Assembly: GCA_002338445.1 (NCBI GenBank)
Contig: DDII01000065.1
Location: 6,564-37,878 of the forward strand
From: Cellvibrionales bacterium UBA1854
GTDB taxonomy: Bacteria > Pseudomonadota > Gammaproteobacteria > Pseudomonadales > Porticoccaceae
Length of the DNA: 31,315 nt
Reading direction: 5' to 3'
The notes under the pieces were generated by a model. The model worked only from the letters and a program-made list of their open reading frames with translations, was not told where the DNA came from and did no database searches. This document shows, piece after piece, positions 1-8,436 of this stretch (position 1 is the stretch's first letter; each line of letters starts with the position of its first letter). The translations under genes and the position numbers were made by a program.

Positions 1-42
1 CGCTTTCCAAGCGTGCGCCTTCAACCACTCGGCCACCTCTCC
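1..42 (-). tRNA. tRNA-Ser (anticodon GGA), 5' part only, cut by the window edge
   Basis: On the minus strand the first 42 bases read as the 5' half of a serine tRNA. The acceptor strand begins GGAGAGGTGGCC, followed by a D-arm (GAGTGGTTGAAGG) and an anticodon stem-loop with stem CACGC, loop TTGGAAA and the start of the 3' stem GCG. The loop places GGA at the anticodon, which reads UCC and UCU serine codons. The long variable arm, T-arm and 3' acceptor strand lie outside the window, so length and CCA status cannot be judged. Confidence 0.9.
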
Positions 43-150
43 GAAATCATCAGTTTAAAAAAGTCATTAAGTGGCCTGATTTTAAGGAAAATTTTTCCAA
101 AAGCAATATAACCAATGATGATAACTTGCATACATGTTGCAATTAATTTT

Positions 151-969
151 TCACTGCCTAGTCTCGCGAATTCTCAGCGGATACATTCCGGAATTCGTCC
201 TATAGGGGTTGATATCTAAGCCACCCCGCCGCAAGAAACGCGCCCAAACTGTAAGCTCAGTGGGATTGCAGTAGTTCAGGATGTCACAGAAGATTCGCTC
301 TACACATTGCTCATGAAAATCGCTATGCTCCCTATACGAAATGATGTATCGAAAAAGAGTATCGCGATCAATTGACTTCCCTCGATACATAATATAAACC
401 GAAGCCCAATCAGGCTGGGAAGTGACTGGACATTTTGTGCGAAGTAAGTGACAAAATAACGTTTCGCTAACTTGTTTATGACCTTTTGTTCTCAATATTT
501 CTGGAGCAGGACCAATATTGATTGGTTCCACTCTGTGATCATCAAGACAATATCCTTCTTGTGTTTTAATCGGATGCTGTTCCCTGAAAGCGTCTAGAGT
601 AAAGAGTTCAACAGCAACACTTCCCCTCAACACCTCACAGAGCTCTGACCGAATTTTTTCAGCAACCGCTACAACACTCTCCATTTGTTTTTTGTAAAAG
701 CTGTTCAAATATAATTTCATAGACTTAGATTCAATTATATTTTCGCTTTCACATGCAACAGTTATATCGGCAATGGCTAATTTGGGCATGCCATTTTGAT
801 CCAACCAGGCTAGTTCATATGCAGTCCAAAAATCGGCTCCTGAAAACGGGATACCAGTCATTGGTAGTGATCTTCTCGCTTCAACTCGTGCTATTGGATT
901 GAGAACCGAAGCGTCAATATCGCTATCCTGAACACTCCTTCCCAAGTGAGTAACTTGATACATATCCAC
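151..969 (-). CDS. queF: NADPH-dependent 7-cyano-7-deazaguanine reductase (long type)
   Basis: QueF reduces preQ0 to preQ1 with two NADPH in queuosine tRNA-modification biosynthesis; it is cytosolic. At 272 aa it matches the long two-module type of E. coli, not the short YkvM type. Visible family signatures are ESKSMKLYLNSF (about 79-91), the catalytic cysteine C180 in LLRTKCPVTSQPDW with the general acid D187, and the FHEQCVERIF block (218-227), plus RRGGLDINPYRTNS near the C-terminus. The first codon is GTG at 969-967 and shares one base with the TAG of the upstream permease (TAGTG), suggesting translational coupling; an ATG two codons on (963) is the alternative. Last gene of a three-gene minus-strand cluster with the ABC exporter. 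Confidence 0.96.
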   Translation of the reverse strand: MDMYQVTHLGRSVQDSDIDASVLNPIARVEARRSLPMTGIPFSGADFWTAYELAWLDQNGMPKLAIADITVACESENIIESKSMKLYLNSFYKKQMESVVAVAEKIRSELCEVLRGSVAVELFTLDAFREQHPIKTQEGYCLDDHRVEPINIGPAPEILRTKGHKQVSETLFCHLLRTKCPVTSQPDWASVYIMYRGKSIDRDTLFRYIISYREHSDFHEQCVERIFCDILNYCNPTELTVWARFLRRGGLDINPYRTNSGMYPLRIRETRQ

Positions 970-1742
970 TAAGTTCTGAGCCTCGGACTATCACGCAATA
1001 ACTTTAGTGAAATTAAAAACAAAACCAAAGTGAACAGAGTTACCATTGTAAACGCCCAAAAAATATCAATATCGGTCACCCCTGAAAATCCAAACCTAAA
1101 TGTATTGACCATATAAAGTATTGGATTAATCAACGAAACATTGGCCCAAAATTCACTAAGGAGGCTTGTCGAGTAAAAAACGCCCCCTAAATATACTAAT
1201 GGTGTCAGAACGAAGTTGGGTATCACAGAAATATCATCAAAGCTATTGGCATAAATAGCATTTAGAAATCCTGCAACCGAAAACATCATAGATGTCATCA
1301 AGATAATAGCAAGTGCGATCAATGGACTAAAGACGGAGAAGTCCGTAAAAAAAAGAGAAACTAAAGATACTATCAAGCCTACTAACAAACCCCTTGCCAT
1401 TCCACCCACTATGTATCCGCTTAAAATAATAATATTAGGGGTCGGAGAGACCAACAGTTCTTCAATATTACGTTGGAATTTCGAGCCATAGAATGACGAT
1501 ACAACGTTACCATAAGAATTTGTAATGACTGACAACATGATCAATCCGGGCGCGACAAACTGACTATAAGGGAGTCCCTGCATAAAACCGATTCTTGAAC
1601 CGATAACATTTCCAAAAATCAGAAAAAAAAGCGCCATAGTTACAACTGGAGGTATGATTGTTTGAGGCCAGATTCGAAGGAACCTTCTAACCTCCCTAAT
1701 TACTATAGTCATAAATGCAATCCATATTTCGTATCGATTCAT
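969..1742 (-). CDS. yadH: ABC-2 type exporter permease, YadH family
   Basis: A 257-aa inner-membrane permease of the ABC-2 superfamily with about six hydrophobic segments. The stretch GNVIGSRIG, the QFVAPGLIMLSVITN segment, the cytoplasmic KFQRNIEELLVSP loop and the FDDISVIPNFVLTPLVYLGG segment closely match E. coli YadH as I know it. It starts with ATG only 3 bases after the stop of the ATPase gene, so the two form a transporter unit: two permeases plus two ATPases would be expected. The substrate of YadGH is not established, and I do not infer one here. queF overlaps the stop by one base. Confidence 0.93.
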   Translation of the reverse strand: MNRYEIWIAFMTIVIREVRRFLRIWPQTIIPPVVTMALFFLIFGNVIGSRIGFMQGLPYSQFVAPGLIMLSVITNSYGNVVSSFYGSKFQRNIEELLVSPTPNIIILSGYIVGGMARGLLVGLIVSLVSLFFTDFSVFSPLIALAIILMTSMMFSVAGFLNAIYANSFDDISVIPNFVLTPLVYLGGVFYSTSLLSEFWANVSLINPILYMVNTFRFGFSGVTDIDIFWAFTMVTLFTLVLFLISLKLLRDSPRLRT

Positions 1743-1745
1743 CCC

Positions 1746-2681
1746 TTACTTACTCTCATTCTTTTCAATAATTTTCAAAAACAGCTCCTCCAGACGATTA
1801 GTTTTGTGGCTCATGCTTACTACCTCTATCGATTGATCACTCAGGCCTGCAATTAGTGGATTTATTGTTTGATTTCTCAACACATCAACTTCGATCACAT
1901 GATCATCCACTTTACGTATTTGATAACCTCCCACCACGGGTACCTGAGGTAATTTATCCTTTATGTCAAGAGAAAAAGTTTGAACTTGCAGTTGGCGTAC
2001 TAATGACTTCACACTAGTATGTTGCTCTATCCGACCGTGATTAATAATTGCAACGTTGCGACAAAGATTTTCCGCTTCCTCAAGATAATGTGTCGTAAGG
2101 ATAATCGTCGTGCCAGCCTCATTGATATCTTGCAAAAATTCCCACATCGATCGTCGTAATTCAATGTCAACCCCTGCGGTGGGCTCGTCAAGTATTAATA
2201 ACTTAGGGTTGTGGACGAGCGCGCGCGCTATCATCAGCCGCCTTTTCATGCCACCTGAAAGAACCCGAGATGACACTCCTCGTTTATCCCATAAACCAAG
2301 CAGTGTTAAATATTTTTTTGCTCTCTTTAATGCGACGCTACGAGAAATCCCATAATAACCAGCTTGAGTAACAAGTATATCGATCGGTTTCTCAAACTGA
2401 TTAAAATTAAATTCCTGAGGAACAATTCCTATCAATTTCTTGGCACTTGAGAAATTGATATCAGTATCACGGCCGAAAATCTTAACAACTCCACCAGTCT
2501 TTCGAATCAACGAGCATATAATGCCGATCGTTGTTGACTTACCTGCACCGTTTGGCCCCAACAATGCAAAAAAGTCCCCCGACTCCACTTCTAAATTAAT
2601 ACCACTCAAGGCCTGAAAACCATTTTCATATAGTTTACTCAATTCACGAAGTACTAAGGCAAAATCTTTTTCTTCTTTCAT
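1746..2681 (-). CDS. yadG: ABC transporter ATP-binding protein, YadG family
   Basis: The 311-aa ATPase partner of the YadH-like permease. One nucleotide-binding domain fills the N-terminal two thirds: Walker A GPNGAGKST (42-50), Q-loop at PQE (88-90), ABC signature LSGGMKRR (141-148), Walker B LLILDEPTAG (161-170) and the H-loop histidine in TTHYLEEAENLC. The remaining ~80 residues form the C-terminal extension common in DrrA/CcmA/YadG-type exporter ATPases. Starts with ATG; I see no strong ribosome-binding site. First gene of the yadG-yadH-queF cluster, divergent from the methyltransferase gene with 84 bases between them, which must hold both promoters. Confidence 0.93.
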   Translation of the reverse strand: MKEEKDFALVLRELSKLYENGFQALSGINLEVESGDFFALLGPNGAGKSTTIGIICSLIRKTGGVVKIFGRDTDINFSSAKKLIGIVPQEFNFNQFEKPIDILVTQAGYYGISRSVALKRAKKYLTLLGLWDKRGVSSRVLSGGMKRRLMIARALVHNPKLLILDEPTAGVDIELRRSMWEFLQDINEAGTTIILTTHYLEEAENLCRNVAIINHGRIEQHTSVKSLVRQLQVQTFSLDIKDKLPQVPVVGGYQIRKVDDHVIEVDVLRNQTINPLIAGLSDQSIEVVSMSHKTNRLEELFLKIIEKNESK

Positions 2682-2765
2682 ATCAATAGTACGACAGACA
2701 ATGTAATATCAAAACGGCATAAATCATAGTTATGTAACCCCACGTAAAATATATAGGTCTGTTAA

Positions 2766-3272
2766 ATGCAGATTGAAATTCGATCACCGCTGGGTCCATT
2801 ATCACTTACTTCAAAAGAGGGTAAGTTAACTCACTTACAATTCTCAGGGCAAAGAACTCAGAACCCCAACATTCAACATAGAGATTCAACTTCGAGAGAT
2901 TTTGTAATTATACAGCAGGCATGGTTACAACTGCTCGAGTATTTTAATGGGAAACGACAAGTATTTAATCTTCCTCTGTCACCGCAAGGGACTAACTTTC
3001 AAAAGGATGCTTGGACCATTAGCAAAGAGATTCCCTATGGTGAGACTCGGTCTTACACTTGGCAAAGCAGCGCTATCAAAAAGTTTGGGGGACAGAGGGC
3101 TGTAGGAGTAGCCAACAGTAAAAATCCACTACCTATTTTGATTCCTTGTCATCGTATAGTCGCCAAAGATGGTGCTTTAAAAAACTACATAGGTGGTACC
3201 CTAATAAAGAAGCGTCTACTCTTGCATGAATCATTTTTCCGCTCTCAAAAAAAATTAGGGGTACCTTTGTAG
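2766..3272 (+). CDS. Methylated-DNA--[protein]-cysteine S-methyltransferase (Ogt/AGT type)
   Basis: A suicide DNA-repair protein that moves the alkyl group from O6-alkylguanine (or O4-alkylthymine) onto its own cysteine. The 168-aa length is typical of Ogt/AdaB-like proteins. The acceptor cysteine is C128 in ILIPCHRIVAKDGALKNYIGG (only IPCHR is the strict motif), and the arginine finger sits in QRAVGVANSKNP (about 110-121); YGETRSY precedes the DNA-binding helix. No AraC-type or Ada domain is present, so this is a stand-alone enzyme. An AGG eight bases before the ATG serves as ribosome-binding site. Stands alone, divergent from yadG. Whether it is ogt or adaB cannot be settled by eye. Confidence 0.9.
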   Translation: MQIEIRSPLGPLSLTSKEGKLTHLQFSGQRTQNPNIQHRDSTSRDFVIIQQAWLQLLEYFNGKRQVFNLPLSPQGTNFQKDAWTISKEIPYGETRSYTWQSSAIKKFGGQRAVGVANSKNPLPILIPCHRIVAKDGALKNYIGGTLIKKRLLLHESFFRSQKKLGVPL

Positions 3273-3330
3273 TGATCGTTGTTTTCAAAGAGCACATGAC
3301 CACATAAAGCGTTAAAAAGGTATAAAACTA

Positions 3331-3875
3331 ATGTCAAGAAAAATTTTTCGTCGGTTGGTTCCGAGGATAAACGAGGCAGCAAGAAAGTCAAAAGTAAAAC
3401 AGCAAGGACGCTAGCACGTGTTCCCAATCTGCTCCAGATAAATCGCCATTCTGTATCGATTGCTGTTTTTATTGGTGTTTTTACAGCCTTCCTGCCCATT
3501 CCCGGACAGACCATATTGGCAATTATTGTGTCCATATGCAGCCGTGCAAATGTGCCCATAGCGGCGTTGATAGTCTGGCTACGTAATCCTCTTACCATAA
3601 CACCAATGCTCTATTTATCTCACCGGTTAGGTTCGTCTCTCACATGTGTGGAGCTAATTGACTTTTCGGTTATCGTAAATTGGGAATGGTTTTCCATAGT
3701 CGGGAGTAAAATATTCATTCCACTAATGATAGAAGGCGTCATATTAGGTTTGATATGCGGCATCCTCAGCAACTTTTTAGTTATTCAAGCCTGGCTTTTT
3801 AAAGTAATTAAAAATTTGGAACGCCGCTACATGAAAAGGCAGCCCGCAAGAAATAACAACTCAACAATAAATTAA
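3331..3875 (+). pseudogene. DUF2062 membrane protein gene, split by a frameshift near its 5' end
   Basis: The C-terminal part, read in the frame ending at 3875, is clearly a DUF2062 protein: INRHSVSIAVFIGVFTAFLP, then IPGQTILAIIVSI, a VWLRNPLTITPMLYL segment and two further hydrophobic stretches. That frame has no good start codon before a TTG at 3516, inside the conserved domain. The expected N-terminus (MSRKIFRRLVPRI, with AAGG upstream) starts at ATG 3331 in the neighbouring frame and runs into TAG at 3412-3414. Joining the frames by a -1 step around the A-run at 3393-3401 restores a protein of about 181 aa, the usual family size. Either a one-base deletion, a sequencing/assembly error, or much less likely a programmed shift. 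The function of DUF2062 proteins is unknown. Its stop overlaps the stop of convergent lolE by 3 bases. Confidence 0.72.
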
Positions 3876-5101
3876 TATCGAAGCTCTTCTGCCGGCGCGA
3901 CACCACTAGCCCTCAATGCAGGATACAAACATGCCGCAGCATTTAATACTGCGGCCGTCAGACTTATAAGTACAACATCTACAAGTCTAAGATCGACTGG
4001 AACGTAGTCTATCGGGTACACACTGGTATCTAGAAACCTCTCCTGAGAGAAGTTTTCAAAAAGGTAGACCAAATCCGCTAGATATATTGCGCCTAAGCAG
4101 CCCATTAAAGCACCGACACCAATTCCAAGCACACTAATGATAGTTCCTTGAGCCAAAAAAATATGAGTAATCGATGCTCTACCGATTCCCAAAGTCTGAA
4201 GAATCGCTATTTCTCGGCGCTTATTGATGACCGTCATCATTAGCATTGATATGATATTAAAAGCCGCTATTGCAATAATCAGAAAAACCAAAAGTGCCAC
4301 CATATTTCTCGACAATTGGATAGCTTGATAAAGATTTCCGTGAGTTTGAAACCAATCTTGAAATCCATAATCCTTTGGCAGCAATTTGAGCAACTCATAA
4401 CCAATATCTCTTGCCATGAAGGGATCAACAATTTGAATTCTCAATCCAGTTATCATGTCATCTATGCCTAATATCTCGGCCACCTGATCCAGGTTTCCTA
4501 CTGCAAGCACTTGGTCTAATTCAGTACGCGTTGAAAATATTCCAGCTACCTTGAAATAATTGAGGCCTACCCCTTTCAATTTATTTCCAGGAAAAACAAA
4601 ACGTACAAAATCTCCCCTAGAAACGCCCAAACTCTCGGCAATTGGTTGTGACAAAAGTATTTGGTCGTGTACCGGAACTGACAAATTCCCTTCAAATAAA
4701 AGTTCCGAGAAACTCAAAGGCATATTAGTCTCACTAATCCCTAAAAATCTCACCGGTTGCGTGCTATCGCCTGCAAAAAGTAATCCGTTAGATTCGGTAT
4801 AAGGGCTAATTTCTATTATGTTGTCGACATCCGCAAGTTTGCTTAGATGGGACCGCCAATTTAGATCGCCCGATTTATTGACCAAAACTAAATGTGGCAC
4901 TACATGCAAAATCTTTTGCCTCAATTCACGCTCAAATCCATTCATGACGGAGGTGACCAATATCAATAGAGCCACCCCAATAACTAATCCAGCGATAGCT
5001 AGAAATGATATAAACGAAACCAAACCATCTTTGGAACTAATGGAGAAGGTATAACGCCACCCTATATAGACGGGTAAAGGCTTAAACAATTTTTTCTCCA
5101 T
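3872..5101 (-). CDS. lolE: Lipoprotein-releasing ABC transporter permease LolE
   Basis: Second permease of LolCDE, which extracts outer-membrane lipoproteins from the inner membrane and hands them to LolA. About 409 aa with the FtsX/MacB architecture: one N-terminal membrane helix (about 35-55), a long periplasmic domain, then three helices near the C-terminus and the family ending LRASGVAPAEELRY. I chose the ATG at 5101 because the protein then begins MEKKLFKPLPVYIGWRY, as LolC/E proteins do; the longer frame uses a TTG at 5122. It overlaps the end of lolD by 20 bases. Third gene of lolC-lolD-lolE, the E. coli order, which is why I call it LolE rather than LolC. Confidence 0.93.
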   Translation of the reverse strand: MEKKLFKPLPVYIGWRYTFSISSKDGLVSFISFLAIAGLVIGVALLILVTSVMNGFERELRQKILHVVPHLVLVNKSGDLNWRSHLSKLADVDNIIEISPYTESNGLLFAGDSTQPVRFLGISETNMPLSFSELLFEGNLSVPVHDQILLSQPIAESLGVSRGDFVRFVFPGNKLKGVGLNYFKVAGIFSTRTELDQVLAVGNLDQVAEILGIDDMITGLRIQIVDPFMARDIGYELLKLLPKDYGFQDWFQTHGNLYQAIQLSRNMVALLVFLIIAIAAFNIISMLMMTVINKRREIAILQTLGIGRASITHIFLAQGTIISVLGIGVGALMGCLGAIYLADLVYLFENFSQERFLDTSVYPIDYVPVDLRLVDVVLISLTAAVLNAAACLYPALRASGVAPAEELRY

Positions 5102-5777
5102 CACCAATATCCGAGCAATCAAGTTGAATTATTCGATCCATTTGATTGGCAACTGTTGGGTCATGCGTAACTACCACAAAGGAAATTTTCATATCAACAT
5201 TGACTTCAGTAAGAAGAGCCATAATAGACTCGGTGTTGGCAATATCCAAATTCCCAGTGGGCTCATCCATAAGTACTACCGATGGATGGGTAACTAACGC
5301 TCTCGCGATTGCCACACGCTGTCTCTCTCCGCCAGACAAAGAAGCTGGGATATGGTTTACTCGATTTTCTAAGCCTACTCTATGCAAAAGATCTAAAGCT
5401 CGAGTCTTGGCATCAACCCGCGTGGCTTTTCCAATCAATGCTGGTAACGCCACATTTTCAAGAGCACTAAATTCAGCCAGTAAATGATGAAATTGATATA
5501 CAAATCCGACGTGTTTGTTACGCCAAGAGGCCTGCGCCGATGGATCTAATTCACTCCAAGCAACTCCGCAAACGCTAACGACGCCGCATGTAGGTTGATC
5601 GAGACCACCACATAAGTTAAGTAATGTCGTTTTACCCGAACCTGATGCGCCCATGATCGCTACCTTTTCTCCCTCCAAAATCTCTAAATTAAACTCTTTT
5701 AGCACTGCGATCTCCTCAAGTCCTTGGGAGTATGATTTAGAGACCCCTATCACCTGTAAGACTTTATTAGAGTTCAT
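5082..5777 (-). CDS. lolD: Lipoprotein-releasing system ATP-binding protein LolD
   Basis: The 231-aa cytoplasmic ATPase that powers LolCE. Walker A GASGSGKT (43-50), a Q-loop region VYQFHHLLAEFSALENV that is distinctive of the LolD/MacB group (from about 93), signature LSGGERQRVAIARAL (147-161), and Walker B VVLMDEPTGNLD (167-178) with the H-loop VTHD near the C-terminus. It overlaps the upstream lolC end by 11 bases and the downstream lolE start, consistent with tight translational coupling of the whole complex. Confidence 0.96.
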   Translation of the reverse strand: MNSNKVLQVIGVSKSYSQGLEEIAVLKEFNLEILEGEKVAIMGASGSGKTTLLNLCGGLDQPTCGVVSVCGVAWSELDPSAQASWRNKHVGFVYQFHHLLAEFSALENVALPALIGKATRVDAKTRALDLLHRVGLENRVNHIPASLSGGERQRVAIARALVTHPSVVLMDEPTGNLDIANTESIMALLTEVNVDMKISFVVVTHDPTVANQMDRIIQLDCSDIGDGEKIV

Positions 5778-7014
5778 ATCGCAAAGCCTCTGACGGATTA
5801 ATCCTACTTGCCTGCCATGCCGGATAAAGCGAGGCTAGTATACAGAGTAAAAACGCCACAGAAGCAATAAGCAGTATGTCTGAGACAAGGATTTTTGAGG
5901 GTAGAATATTTATAAGATAAACAGATGGGTCAAATAAATGCATATCCAACAGGACCTCCAAATGCGTCAGCACCAGCCCTATATTGTAGGAGAGAAGACA
6001 GCCTACCAAAATTCCAAGCAGAATGCCGGCTGAACCTACCATAGCTCCTTGAACCAGAAAGATTTTCATAATTGTTGTCTGAGTTGCGCCAAAAGCGCGC
6101 AAAACAGCTATATCCGACCTTTTTGTCGACACCATTAAAGTTAAGCTAGCAACGATGTTGAAGGCCGCTACCGCAATAATAACACTTAACAAAAAGCTCA
6201 TAATCCTCTTTTCCATCTTCATCGCTTTGAAGAAGCTCCCCATTTCATCGTGCCATGAGCGCCACACTAAATCCTCAGAAAAAAAAGGTGCCATAGTGTT
6301 GATGTGAGAGACAACATTAAACGGATCTGAAAGATATATCTGTAATCCACTATAACCGTTATTTTGATTTAGCAAGGCAAGTAGATCTTTCCTATGCATT
6401 AGCGACGAAGACGCATCTACTTGAGCGCCTACTTGATAAATACCTGCAACAACAACTGATTTGAAGCGAGGAAAAATTCCAATGGGAGTTATGTTGATCT
6501 GCGGTAGAGTAATTTGAACTTTGTCTCCCACAAACAAACCAAGTTTGCGAGCAACCTGACTGCCTACAAGAATTTGAAACTCTTTCTCTTTAAAGTTTTC
6601 CAGGCCACCAAATACAATATTATCCTGAAAATCGAACGCAAATTTCTCTTTTGGATCGACTCCGCGTAACCTCACTCCGACCTGCCGACCCTCGTATGAC
6701 AACATTACATCAACCTGCGCCATTGGAACAACGGTCTCTACACCATCTATATCGAGAAGCTTCTGCACAACAGAGCGATACTCAATCTCACTATAGTGAT
6801 TTGGTGGCTGCACCGTGATGTGAGGTATCACTTTAAGTAAACGGCCCTTGATCTCTTGATCAAAACCATTCATAACCGAAAGTACTGTTATGAGTGACGT
6901 CACGCCTAAAATCATTGCGATAACAGAGAAGAAGGAGGTAAAAGTTATGAATCCTTTGCGCCGGATGCTAACAATATAACGCAAGCCTACGAAGAGATGC
7001 ACAGCCTTAAACAT
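5767..7014 (-). CDS. lolC: Lipoprotein-releasing ABC transporter permease LolC
   Basis: First permease gene of the Lol operon, about 415 aa. It begins MFKAVHLFVGLRYIVSIRRK, has an N-terminal membrane helix followed by TVLSVMNGFDQEIKGRLL, a large periplasmic domain and three C-terminal membrane helices, closing with ASRINPSEALRYEL. I place the start at the ATG at 7014 by analogy with other LolC N-termini; a GTG five codons upstream (7029) is also open. In E. coli LolC binds LolA through a periplasmic hook loop; I did not try to locate it here. The LolC/LolE naming rests on operon position more than on sequence. Confidence 0.92.
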   Translation of the reverse strand: MFKAVHLFVGLRYIVSIRRKGFITFTSFFSVIAMILGVTSLITVLSVMNGFDQEIKGRLLKVIPHITVQPPNHYSEIEYRSVVQKLLDIDGVETVVPMAQVDVMLSYEGRQVGVRLRGVDPKEKFAFDFQDNIVFGGLENFKEKEFQILVGSQVARKLGLFVGDKVQITLPQINITPIGIFPRFKSVVVAGIYQVGAQVDASSSLMHRKDLLALLNQNNGYSGLQIYLSDPFNVVSHINTMAPFFSEDLVWRSWHDEMGSFFKAMKMEKRIMSFLLSVIIAVAAFNIVASLTLMVSTKRSDIAVLRAFGATQTTIMKIFLVQGAMVGSAGILLGILVGCLLSYNIGLVLTHLEVLLDMHLFDPSVYLINILPSKILVSDILLIASVAFLLCILASLYPAWQASRINPSEALRYEL

Positions 7015-7127
7015 GTTCACAGCACTCACAATAAAATACTGACATAGTACAATAAAAATGAAAGGCGAATACGTCTGATATTTTTAATTAAAATATTCGG
7101 ATGAGTAAAGCAGAACTTCTGAAGGAG

Positions 7128-7328
7128 TCATGGCTTATTCTCTCCACTTGATGATTCACATTTTTTTGCGTCACCACCACATAATTCACAATGATAATCT
7201 GGCTGCCCGAGAACCTTCCCTACTCCGCCGCACGAGCCGCTTATTGGTCTACCCGAAAATATAAAACCTACGGCCATTCCGCAGAATAATAATATGAAAG
7301 TTAATATACTAAGAACAATCTCAGTCAA
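7128..7328 (-). CDS. nqrM: Na+-NQR maturation protein NqrM (DUF539)
   Basis: A 66-aa protein with one N-terminal membrane helix (about 5-27) and a short cysteine-rich tail containing GSCGGVGKVLG, then CELCGGDAKKC. This layout is that of NqrM, which is required to deliver iron for the membrane-embedded Fe-S centre between NqrD and NqrE. The start is a TTG at 7328 preceded by GGAGG about ten bases upstream; no ATG is available in frame. It follows apbE in the minus-strand nqr cluster, the usual place for this gene. The asparagine/glutamate-rich last residues are not conserved in what I remember of the family. Confidence 0.92.
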   Translation of the reverse strand: MTEIVLSILTFILLFCGMAVGFIFSGRPISGSCGGVGKVLGQPDYHCELCGGDAKKCESSSGENKP

Positions 7329-7368
7329 ACTATTATTTCCTCCGCTTACTCCTTTCGATAAACAATTA

Positions 7369-8436
7369 TCAATTAGCTAAAGCTAAAAACGACTCCATTT
7401 CAATGCTTTTATATGCTTCAAATCCATTAGAACCTCCAACAATAAGGTAAAGAGCAATTCCCTTTTGATTGGCAAGTGTCATTGCCTGCTCATGACCCAT
7501 AATTAAAAAAGCAGTTGACCATGCATCGGCCTTCGCGCAGCTGTCCATGACAACCGTCGAGGAAACAGTAGAGTGTTTAACAGGATAACCATCTCTGGGG
7601 TCGATTAAATGCGAATACCGCTTCCCCTCAAACTCAAAAAAATTTCTATAATCTCCAGATGTAGCAAGTGAGCTATCGTTTAACTCCAACACATGCTCAA
7701 CACCACCCATCATTTGAGGGGTCTCGATAGCTACACGCCAAGGCTTCCCCTTTGGATTATTGCCGCTAACGCGAACCTCTCCACCAACCTCAACTAGATA
7801 ATCAGTCAAGGCGAGCATTTCCAGGTGGTTGGCAACTATATCAACGGCATGACCTTTAGCTATTCCAGATAAATCAAGCCGCACATTGAGGCTTTTAATG
7901 AGCCAGAAACCTTCTTCATCTGACTCAAGCGTGACCGAGCCAAAACCCGTTTGAGAAAGAGCACTCTGAATCTCTTCCGACAACGGCACCCGATTATTAA
8001 GAGAAATCTCGGGTCCAAAGCCCCACAGGTCTACCAAAGGTCCCACCGTGGGGTCAAAGAAATATCCGGATGCTTCCCAAACTTCAAAGCTTAAAGCCAT
8101 GACCTCTGCAAAATCTGCAGATATCCTTGTAGCTTCATTTACAGCGGTTCCGTTAAAAAGAGTAAGTTCGGAATCATCACGGTAAGTCGACATGGAATGA
8201 TCCACCAAACCGATCAACGCTGCTATTTGATCAGATAGATCGTCTGGCGCGGGCTGATCTGCGACAACGGTGACACGATATTGTGTGCCGAGCTGTTGGC
8301 CACTTATTTTGATTATGTCAGGTCCTGCGTCACACCCAGCTAAAAAAAATACTACTGCCATATGGATTGCACAACGAAGATTTTCGTTGGCTCGAATAAT
8401 AGCATTGGATATTTCTTGGCTAACCACCGAAATCAT
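7369..8436 (-). CDS. apbE: FAD:protein FMN transferase (NqrB/NqrC flavinylation), lipoprotein-like
   Basis: ApbE attaches FMN from FAD to threonines of NqrB and NqrC. Family motifs in order: GTQYRVTV, MSTYRDDSELTLFN, FDPTVGPLVDLWGFGP, the LDLSGIAKGHAVD block, LVEVGGEVRVSG, SHLIDPRDGYPV and CAKADAWSTAFLIMG, the last carrying the Mg2+-binding aspartate and threonine. The lipobox LAGC precedes the mature part. The start is uncertain: an ATG at 8361 would leave only nine uncharged residues before the lipobox cysteine, too short for a signal peptide, whereas ATG 8436 or GTG 8463 give arginine-containing leaders overlapping the end of nqrF. I give the ATG at 8436. Located directly after nqrF, as expected. 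Confidence 0.9.
   Translation of the reverse strand: MISVVSQEISNAIIRANENLRCAIHMAVVFFLAGCDAGPDIIKISGQQLGTQYRVTVVADQPAPDDLSDQIAALIGLVDHSMSTYRDDSELTLFNGTAVNEATRISADFAEVMALSFEVWEASGYFFDPTVGPLVDLWGFGPEISLNNRVPLSEEIQSALSQTGFGSVTLESDEEGFWLIKSLNVRLDLSGIAKGHAVDIVANHLEMLALTDYLVEVGGEVRVSGNNPKGKPWRVAIETPQMMGGVEHVLELNDSSLATSGDYRNFFEFEGKRYSHLIDPRDGYPVKHSTVSSTVVMDSCAKADAWSTAFLIMGHEQAMTLANQKGIALYLIVGGSNGFEAYKSIEMESFLALAN

Noticed and set aside
3245..3598. 118-codon minus-strand open frame
   Set aside because: It lies antisense to the DUF2062 gene, whose homology on the plus strand is clear; the minus translation shows no family resemblance.
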